This document shows, one piece after another, positions 5,886 to 10,911 of a stretch of 10,911 nt of DNA; position 1 is the first letter of the stretch; each line of letters begins with the position of its first letter. The stretch covers positions 1-10,911 of the forward strand of contig JAJQAT010000064.1 of assembly GCA_021203665.1 (NCBI GenBank), written 5' to 3'. Position numbers and translations under genes: made by a program. This DNA comes from Bacillota bacterium (GTDB taxonomy: Bacteria > Bacillota > Clostridia > UBA1381). The notes beneath the pieces are model-generated. The model saw only the letters and a program-made list of their open reading frames with translations, was not told where the DNA came from and searched no databases.

Positions 5886-7331
5886 ATGGAAGCAACTGTA
5901 TTCGAAAAGGTCGGCGCAATGCTTGAGAGAATAGATAATATGGTTTGGGGAATACCGCTGATAGTGCTGATAATATTAACCGGCATTTATCTTACTGTCA
6001 GAGTAAGAGGCTTGCAGGTAAGGCATCTCGGCAGGGCGCTTAAATATATGGTTAAAAACGAGGATGGCGGGGAAGGAGAGGTCTCCAGCTTCGGAGCCTT
6101 GTGCACCGCGCTTTCCGCGACCATAGGCACGGGAAATATCGTCGGCGTCGCGACGGCTATTGCCGCGGGCGGTCCCGGAGCGCTGTTTTGGATGATTGTC
6201 GCGGCGTTTTTCGGTATGGCTACAAAATATTCCGAGGGATTTCTCGCGATAAAATACCGCACCATAGACAAGGACGGTCATGTTTTGGGAGGTCCGTTTT
6301 ACTATATCGAAAACGGCATGGGCAAAAAATGGAAATGGCTTGCGAAAATATTCGCGTTTTTCGGAGTGTGCGTGGGTCTTATGGGAATAGGCACATTTAC
6401 GCAGGTGAACGGAATATCAAGCGCGGTCACGAATTTCTTTGACCCTATGGAGGCGTGGACGGTTCACCTGTTCGGGCGCGACATTTCATGGGTAGTCGTA
6501 ATAGCGGGAATTGTGATAACCGCCGCTACAGCCCTCGTTATAATAGGCGGAATAAAGAGAATAGCAAAGGTATCGGAGATTGTGGTGCCGTTTATGGCGG
6601 TTTTGTATGTCGTGTTCGCGCTGCTGGTGGTTATATGTAATGTCACGGAAATACCGGCGGCGGTTTCGCAGGTTGTGCGCGGAGCGTTCGGCTTCGGCGA
6701 CGCGGTATCCGGCATACGCGCCGTCGCGGGCGGTATACTCGGAGCTATGATGGCGGCAATGCAGAACGGCGTCGCGCGCGGTATATTTTCCAACGAGGCG
6801 GGACTGGGAAGCGCGCCTATAGCCGCCGCCGCGGCAAAGACAAAGGAGCCGGTGCGTCAGGGACTTGTTTCCATGACGGGCACCTTTATAGACACCATTG
6901 TCATATGCACAATGACGGGACTTTCCATAGTAATAGCCGGCTCATGGGCAAAGGAGGGACTTGAGGGCGTCGCGATAACAACGGACGCGTTTTGCAGCGG
7001 ACTGCCGTTCCCGAGCGCGGTATCCTCGTTTGTGCTTATGATATGCCTTACGTTTTTCGCGTTCACAACCATTCTCGGCTGGGATTATTACAGCGAAAGA
7101 TGCCTTGAATATTTGTCGAACAGAAATAAAACCGCCGTCAAGGTTTACAGATGGCTCTATGTGCTCGCCGTGTTTATAGGACCGTATCTCACGGTTTCGG
7201 CGGTGTGGACAATCGCCGATATATTTAACGGACTTATGGCAATCCCGAACGTCATCGCCCTAATCGCCCTAAGCGGCGTCATAGCCAAGGAAACAAAAGA
7301 ATATTTTGAGGGATGTAAAAAGGGACGCTGA
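5886..7331 (+). CDS. AGCS-family sodium/amino-acid symporter
   Basis: This 481-residue integral membrane protein belongs to the alanine/glycine:cation symporter (AGCS, TC 2.A.25) family, which imports alanine, glycine or related amino acids with Na+ (or H+). Family marks include ATIGTGNIVGVATAI (78-92), the AGCS signature GGPGALFWMIVAAFFGMATKYSE (about 95-117), GGPFYYIENGMG (135-146) and RGIFSNEAGLGSAPIAAAAA (299-318), a conserved core segment. Around ten hydrophobic segments are visible, the first at about 23-40. The length is normal for the family. The ATG at 5886 has AAGGTG 5 nt upstream. The gene has its own promoter, is divergent from hisHF and lies between two his gene groups, which makes a link to amino-acid supply plausible. 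The true substrate cannot be read from sequence; naming it an alanine transporter would be a guess. Confidence 0.93.
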   Translation: MEATVFEKVGAMLERIDNMVWGIPLIVLIILTGIYLTVRVRGLQVRHLGRALKYMVKNEDGGEGEVSSFGALCTALSATIGTGNIVGVATAIAAGGPGALFWMIVAAFFGMATKYSEGFLAIKYRTIDKDGHVLGGPFYYIENGMGKKWKWLAKIFAFFGVCVGLMGIGTFTQVNGISSAVTNFFDPMEAWTVHLFGRDISWVVVIAGIVITAATALVIIGGIKRIAKVSEIVVPFMAVLYVVFALLVVICNVTEIPAAVSQVVRGAFGFGDAVSGIRAVAGGILGAMMAAMQNGVARGIFSNEAGLGSAPIAAAAAKTKEPVRQGLVSMTGTFIDTIVICTMTGLSIVIAGSWAKEGLEGVAITTDAFCSGLPFPSAVSSFVLMICLTFFAFTTILGWDYYSERCLEYLSNRNKTAVKVYRWLYVLAVFIGPYLTVSAVWTIADIFNGLMAIPNVIALIALSGVIAKETKEYFEGCKKGR

Positions 7332-7347
7332 AACAGTGTCCCTTTTT
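7317..7347. terminator. Bidirectional terminator overlapping two stop codons
   Basis: AAAAAGGGAC (7317-7326) pairs perfectly with GTCCCTTTTT (7338-7347); the stem extends inward by three more pairs, including one G-T. The symporter TGA (7329-7331) is inside the hairpin and the opposite ttcA TAA (7348-7346) overlaps its edge, so one compact element ends both converging transcripts. Confidence 0.9.
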
Positions 7348-8062
7348 ATTTATCGATTTTCCAGCCGTCTATGCCGCTGTCTTGAATTGCTCTGAACAGG
7401 CGTTTGCGAAGTCCGGGCGTGGTTTCCTTTTCGAGCCTTTTAATTAGGTCCTTCATATACTCGCGCTGCGTATACCCGTTCGCCGGACAGGGATTATGCA
7501 CCACGGGAATATCATTGTTTCTCACCGCGCCGCGTATATCGCGCTCGCGTACGTAAATCATAGGGCGAATTTGATAAATCTCGGTTCTGTCAAGGTAGGT
7601 GACAGGTGAAAAGCAATGTATTCTGCCCTCGTGCATAAGGCTGAGAAAGAATGTTTCAAGCACATCGTCATTATGATGTCCCAGAGCCACCCTTCGGCAG
7701 CCGTGTTCAATCGCGGTGTCGTTAAGAGCGCCGCGCCGCATTTTTGCGCACAGCGAGCAGGGATTGCTTTCCTTGCGTATATCAAAAATGACCTCTTTGA
7801 AATTTGTTTCTTTTATTACATATTCCACTGAGAGCCTATCGCACAATTCCTTGACCTTGGAATAATCCGCACCGTAGCCCATATCGAGAGTTATGCCCAT
7901 AACGGTAAATTTTTTCGGATAGTAGCGCGACAGCTCCGCAAGGGCGCATAAAAGCGTGAGGCTGTCCTTGCCTCCGGACACGCCCACGGCTATTTTGTCG
8001 CCGTCCTCTATCATATTGTATTCCTCAATGGCGCGCCTTGTAAGGCTGACTATTTTTTTCAT
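7346..8062 (-). CDS. ttcA: TtcA-family tRNA 2-thiolation PP-loop ATPase
   Basis: This 238-residue protein fits the TtcA family, which uses ATP and a [4Fe-4S] cluster to thiolate tRNA cytidine 32; relatives thiolate other positions. The PP-loop SGGKDS is at 29-34. The three cluster Cys residues of the family are present: Cys102 and Cys105 (CSLC) and Cys192 (NPCPANG). GHHNDDVLETFF (128-139) is the second nucleotide-site motif. It is shorter than E. coli TtcA (about 311 residues) but similar to the shorter TtcA-like forms of Firmicutes. The ATG follows the hisA TAA with no gap, and GGCGGTGA inside the end of hisA gives a ribosome binding site 5 nt upstream of the stop-start junction's ATG. It is therefore the last gene of the hisZ-hisG-hisA operon, an unexpected partner. 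The exact tRNA position modified is not certain. Confidence 0.85.
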   Translation of the reverse strand: MKKIVSLTRRAIEEYNMIEDGDKIAVGVSGGKDSLTLLCALAELSRYYPKKFTVMGITLDMGYGADYSKVKELCDRLSVEYVIKETNFKEVIFDIRKESNPCSLCAKMRRGALNDTAIEHGCRRVALGHHNDDVLETFFLSLMHEGRIHCFSPVTYLDRTEIYQIRPMIYVRERDIRGAVRNNDIPVVHNPCPANGYTQREYMKDLIKRLEKETTPGLRKRLFRAIQDSGIDGWKIDK

Positions 8063-8776
8063 TTATTTCACCGCCCCGATTGCCTCGGTAAGGTTTACCT
8101 TGTCCGCGTACAGCGCCTTTCCGACTATAACGCCCTCGACGCCGGTGGGAACGAGTGCCTTTATATGCTCGAGAGAGCCGACGCCGCCCGACGCGATAAT
8201 ATCGGCTTTTACCGAACGAGCCATTTCCGCCATCGCGTTTATGTTCGGACCGGCAAGCGTGCCGTCGGTGGCAATGTCGGTGTAAACGATAGTCTGTACC
8301 CCGATTGACACCATCTTTTTCGCAAACTCAACAGCGGTGAAATCGCTTGTCTTTTCCCAACCCTCAACAGCGACCATACCGTCCTTCGCGTCAATGCCTA
8401 TAACGATTTTATCGCCGTATTTGTCCACGGCTCTTTTCACAAATTCGCTGTCCGAAACAGCCCTTGTGCCGATAATAACTCTGGAGATTCCGCAGCCGAG
8501 CTTTGCCTCAATATCCTCCATTGTGCGTATGCCGCCGCCGGTCTGAACGGGAACATTCACGCTCTCGCATATTTCCTTTATCTTTGCGGCGTTTACGCCG
8601 TGACCCTTAAGAGCGCCGTCAAGGTCTACAACGTGTATGTACTCGCCTCCGAGAGCCTCCCACTTTTTTGCCGTTTCCGCGGGAGAGTCGCCGTAAACCG
8701 TAACGTCGGAAAAGCGGCCCTTAAAAAGTCTTACGCATTTTCCGTCCTTTATATCTATCGCGGGATAAATTCTCAT
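8063..8776 (-). CDS. hisA: ProFAR isomerase HisA
   Basis: HisA catalyses the Amadori isomerisation of ProFAR to PRFAR, the substrate of HisH-HisF. The 237 residues are a typical length and form one (beta/alpha)8 barrel. Asp8 (MRIYPAID) and Asp129 (VIGIDAKDG) are the expected catalytic acid and base. Phosphate-binding loops QTGGGIRTMEDIE (78-90) and IIASGGVGSLEHIKAL in the C-terminal half are clear, and the TDIATDGTLAGPN segment is typical. The substrate motif GWEKTS is also present, as in dedicated HisA. The gene overlaps hisG by 4 nt (ATGA), so translation is coupled; an AAGGAG lies 11 nt upstream within hisG. No sign of the bifunctional PriA type is obvious, but trp genes are not visible here, so this cannot be fully excluded. 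Confidence 0.96.
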   Translation of the reverse strand: MRIYPAIDIKDGKCVRLFKGRFSDVTVYGDSPAETAKKWEALGGEYIHVVDLDGALKGHGVNAAKIKEICESVNVPVQTGGGIRTMEDIEAKLGCGISRVIIGTRAVSDSEFVKRAVDKYGDKIVIGIDAKDGMVAVEGWEKTSDFTAVEFAKKMVSIGVQTIVYTDIATDGTLAGPNINAMAEMARSVKADIIASGGVGSLEHIKALVPTGVEGVIVGKALYADKVNLTEAIGAVK

Positions 8777-9411
8777 ATTTCCAATCGCTCCTTAAATTTT
8801 TCAACAATACCCATTATGCGTTCTTTTTCCATTTTCATGCTTACCTTGTTCACAACAAAGCGTGCGCTTAAAGGACACACGTCCTCGAGAACGTCAAGAC
8901 CGTTCTCTTTCAGCGTTTTGCCCGTTTCCACGATGTCAACGATTACGTCCGAAAGACCCACAAGCGGCGCAAGCTCCACCGAGCCGTTCAGCTTTATTAT
9001 ATCTATCGTCTGACCCTTGTCGTCCTGGAAATATTTCAGGGCGATATGCGGGTACTTTGACGCTACGCGCAAATTTGTCATAGTGCCGAGCTTTCCCTTT
9101 AGGTCCGCGGGACCGCATACAGCCATTTTGCATTTGCCGAATCCCAAATCAATCATTTCATATAAATTACGGCTTTCCTCCAAAAGAGTATCCTTGCCGA
9201 CAATTCCTATATCCGCCGCGCCGTATTCAACGTATGTCGGCACATCGGACGCTTTTACAAGTATAAATTTCATCTTGTTCGCCTCGTCGGTGAAGATGAG
9301 CTTTCTTGTCTTTTCCTTCATTTCAGAGCAGTCCATTCCGATTGATATGAAAAGCTCCATCGCAAGCTCCGCAAGTCTGCCCTTTGCGAGAGCAACTGTT
9401 AAATATCTCAT
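8773..9411 (-). CDS. hisG: ATP phosphoribosyltransferase catalytic subunit HisG, short form
   Basis: HisG joins ATP and PRPP to give phosphoribosyl-ATP, the first and committed step of histidine synthesis. At 212 residues this is the short form (HisGS), which lacks the C-terminal histidine-binding regulatory domain and needs HisZ for activity and feedback control; hisZ is indeed the gene just before it. The protein starts MRYLTVALAKGRL. The PRPP-binding loop is SDVIVDIVETGKTLKENGL (154-172), and YGAADIGIVGKD (63-74) is also typical. The ATG at 9411 was chosen because GGAGG is 8 nt upstream; the open frame continues to 9501 only as an antisense-like Ala-rich extension overlapping hisZ. It overlaps the hisA start by 4 nt. 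Confidence 0.97.
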   Translation of the reverse strand: MRYLTVALAKGRLAELAMELFISIGMDCSEMKEKTRKLIFTDEANKMKFILVKASDVPTYVEYGAADIGIVGKDTLLEESRNLYEMIDLGFGKCKMAVCGPADLKGKLGTMTNLRVASKYPHIALKYFQDDKGQTIDIIKLNGSVELAPLVGLSDVIVDIVETGKTLKENGLDVLEDVCPLSARFVVNKVSMKMEKERIMGIVEKFKERLEI

Positions 9412-9419
9412 TCTGATTT

Positions 9420-9424
9420 CCTCC
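9420..9424 (-). promoter_or_regulatory. Ribosome binding site fixing the hisG start
   Basis: GGAGG (within GGGGAGG) lies 8 nt before the ATG at 9411, inside the 25-nt gap after hisZ. It rules out the longer frame that begins inside hisZ. Confidence 0.85.
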
Positions 9425-9436
9425 CCAAAATTAATG

Positions 9437-10765
9437 TCAGCAGTCGCAGCCGTGATGATGCTCATGACCGCAGCCGCATTCGCAGCCGCCGCCCTCGTCA
9501 AACATCATAGACTCGTCGTAATAACCCAAAAACTCGTTCGCGGTTGTTTCTATTATTTCGTGCTTGGCAAAATCGTTTATCATCAGCTTGCCGTCGGGGA
9601 ACACGCGCAGCATAGCGCCGATATTTCTGCCCCTTGAATATTCCTCCGCGTCCTTATAGTCGCCGCCTCCGATATACATTTCCACAAGGCAGCCGTTTAC
9701 GCGAAGATTGTAGGCAATATCGTAGCCGATACCCTCGGCATTCTTTTCGGCAAAAACAAGCGACGCGGAAACCTCGTGCGTTTCCCTGTCGGAGAGAACC
9801 GACATAAGCCTGTTTACGCCGATAGCCGCTCCGACGGCACCCTTCGGCGCGCCGAATTGTCCCATAAGATTATCATATCTTCCTCCGGCGCATACGGGAA
9901 ATCCGACGCCGTGCGTATAGCATTTGAAAATCGAACCGGTGTAATAATCGATGCTTTCAAGCATACCCAAATCGATGGAAACGTATTTTTCAAAGCCGTA
10001 CAGGCACAAAAGCTCATATATGCGCTTTAAATTGTCAAGGGCGACCTTTGAGGTCTCGTTCAGACCGTCCACATACGCCTTTTCAAATACCTCCGCGCCG
10101 CCGAATAAATACGGCAGGTCGATAATGAGCTTTTTGATTTTTTCGTCTATGTCAAGCTTGTCGGTAATCGCCTTGATTCCAACGGAGTCCTTGGAGTCAA
10201 TGCGCTCGCGGAGCTTCTCGGTTGACTTCTCGTCAAGACCCGCCTGCCGCACAAGTCCGTTGAAGAACGCAATCTGACCTATCTCCATTGAAAAATCCTC
10301 TATGCCGACAGCCATAACCGCCTCCATTGCCGCGGAAATAACCTCCGCGTCAGCGGCGGGCGAATATGAGCCGATAAGCTCGATGCCGCTCTGGGTAAAT
10401 TCCCTTTGACGCGCGCCCTGCGTCTGTTCAACGCGGAAAACATTTCCCGTGTAAAGATAGCGCAGCGGCAATTTGCTGTCGGACACCTTTGTAGCCGCCA
10501 TACGGGCGATTGATGTGGTAAAGTCCGGACGGAGCGCGAGAATACGTCCCTGCTCGTCGAAAAATTTAAACATATTTTCCTGGGAAATCTGACCGCCCAA
10601 GCCGTCGTAGCAGTCGTAATATTCAAATGTGGGCGTTTCCGTTTCCTTGTATCCTATCGAGGAAAATACCGACCATATTGTAGACTCGATTTCCTTTTTT
10701 ACCGCGCATTCCTCCGGCAGTATATCGTTTACGCCGTTCGGCGTATGAAGCTTCCAGTTAGACAT
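9437..10765 (-). CDS. hisZ: ATP phosphoribosyltransferase regulatory subunit HisZ with Cys/His tail
   Basis: HisZ is a histidyl-tRNA-synthetase paralogue that activates short HisG and carries its histidine feedback site. Of 442 residues, about 1-325 form the class II synthetase core: GVNDILPEE (11-19), LRPDFTTSIAR (78-88), FRVEQTQGARQREFTQSGIELIG (110-132) and AGGRYDNLMGQFG (293-305). Where true HisRS has an RGLDYY motif with a catalytic Arg, this protein has ESIDYYTG (270-277), which supports HisZ over HisS. Residues about 333-415 look like a degenerate anticodon-binding (HGTP) domain, making the protein longer than the Bacillus form. The last 18 residues, GGGCECGCGHEHHHGCDC (425-442), hold five Cys and four His and look like a metal-binding tail. 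The ATG at 10765 has AAAGGA 9 nt upstream; a TTG at 10783 overlaps that site and was rejected. It is the first gene of the operon. Confidence 0.93.
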   Translation of the reverse strand: MSNWKLHTPNGVNDILPEECAVKKEIESTIWSVFSSIGYKETETPTFEYYDCYDGLGGQISQENMFKFFDEQGRILALRPDFTTSIARMAATKVSDSKLPLRYLYTGNVFRVEQTQGARQREFTQSGIELIGSYSPAADAEVISAAMEAVMAVGIEDFSMEIGQIAFFNGLVRQAGLDEKSTEKLRERIDSKDSVGIKAITDKLDIDEKIKKLIIDLPYLFGGAEVFEKAYVDGLNETSKVALDNLKRIYELLCLYGFEKYVSIDLGMLESIDYYTGSIFKCYTHGVGFPVCAGGRYDNLMGQFGAPKGAVGAAIGVNRLMSVLSDRETHEVSASLVFAEKNAEGIGYDIAYNLRVNGCLVEMYIGGGDYKDAEEYSRGRNIGAMLRVFPDGKLMINDFAKHEIIETTANEFLGYYDESMMFDEGGGCECGCGHEHHHGCDC

Positions 10766-10792
10766 AAAATGTAATCCTTTCAAATAAATTTA

Positions 10793-10816
10793 CTTTATCG
10801 TGCTAAAGCGATAAAG
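10793..10816. promoter_or_regulatory. Dyad at the hisZ transcription start, possible operator
   Basis: CTTTATCG (10793-10800) and CGATAAAG (10809-10816) are perfect 8-bp inverted arms around an 8-nt spacer. The element begins 2 bp after the -10 box, so it spans the predicted transcription start. That is a usual place for a repressor site, but it would also put a stem-loop at the very 5' end of the mRNA. Confidence 0.55.
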
Positions 10817-10818
10817 CT

Positions 10819-10847
10819 ATTATACATATAAATCTATGAATTGTCAA
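10819..10847 (-). promoter_or_regulatory. Consensus sigma-A promoter of hisZGA-ttcA
   Basis: On the minus strand a perfect TTGACA (10847-10842) and a perfect TATAAT (10824-10819) are separated by 17 bp. The leader to the hisZ ATG is about 47 nt. A GGGTT-T-AACCC inverted repeat lies directly upstream (about 10848-10858). Confidence 0.9.
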
Positions 10848-10911
10848 GGGTTAAACCCAAACAACATTACAATTTTACCACCAAAACGGCATATTTTCAA
10901 GTGATATGTTC

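Noticed and set aside
9412..9501. Longer HisG with a 30-residue N-terminal extension
   Set aside because: The extension overlaps the hisZ tail in another frame, is Ala-rich, and the strong GGAGG lies before the internal ATG at 9411.
9017..9637. Plus-strand 206-codon open frame opposite hisG and hisZ
   Set aside because: Antisense to two clear his genes, with Ser/Ala-rich shadow composition and no ribosome binding site.
9437..10765. Histidyl-tRNA synthetase (HisS)
   Set aside because: The catalytic Arg motif RGLDYY is replaced by ESIDYY, and the gene is directly before a short-form hisG, which requires HisZ.

Overview
The window reads as chromosomal DNA from a low-to-moderate GC Firmicute of the class Clostridia, probably from a gut or rumen lineage. 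The reasons are consensus sigma-A promoters with 17-bp spacers, strong AAGGAGG-type ribosome binding sites, an Asp23/Gls24 protein, a short-form HisG paired with HisZ, a YcxB-like protein, and a secreted esterase with a copper-amine-oxidase-type stalk domain. No rRNA, tRNA, CRISPR array, insertion sequence or phage gene was found. This is a low-confidence taxonomic reading by eye.

Left part (1-3250, + strand): an Asp23/Gls24 protein gene with its own promoter and terminator. It is followed by a small orphan BMC-domain (EutS/PduU-like) protein with a consensus promoter, and then a large secreted tannase-like esterase that ends in a strong hairpin terminator. Middle-left (3250-5830, - strand): transcription runs right to left from a promoter near 5750 through hisH and hisF. 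After a 10-bp inverted repeat with a possible tiny ORF come two small membrane protein genes, an unknown four-helix protein and a YcxB-like protein, which appear translationally coupled.

Middle (5825-7350, + strand): an AGCS-family sodium/amino-acid symporter gene, transcribed divergently from hisH. It ends in a terminator shared with the convergent gene cluster. Right part (7346-10850, - strand): an operon hisZ-hisG-hisA-ttcA read from a near-perfect promoter at about 10819-10847, with tight spacing (25 nt, a 4-nt overlap, and 0 nt).

HisZ and short HisG form the ATP phosphoribosyltransferase for step 1. HisA and HisH-HisF carry out the middle of histidine synthesis, from ProFAR isomerisation to imidazole glycerol phosphate and AICAR. 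hisD, hisC, hisB, hisI and hisE are not in the window, so the pathway is split. The most unusual points are a Cys/His-rich putative metal-binding tail on HisZ, dyad elements with TTATCG/CGATAA arms just downstream of the -10 boxes of both his transcripts, the stand-alone BMC-like protein, the stalk-esterase fusion, and ttcA as the last gene of a his operon. I see no clear evidence of a wholly new multi-gene system; most of the window is recognisable housekeeping metabolism.
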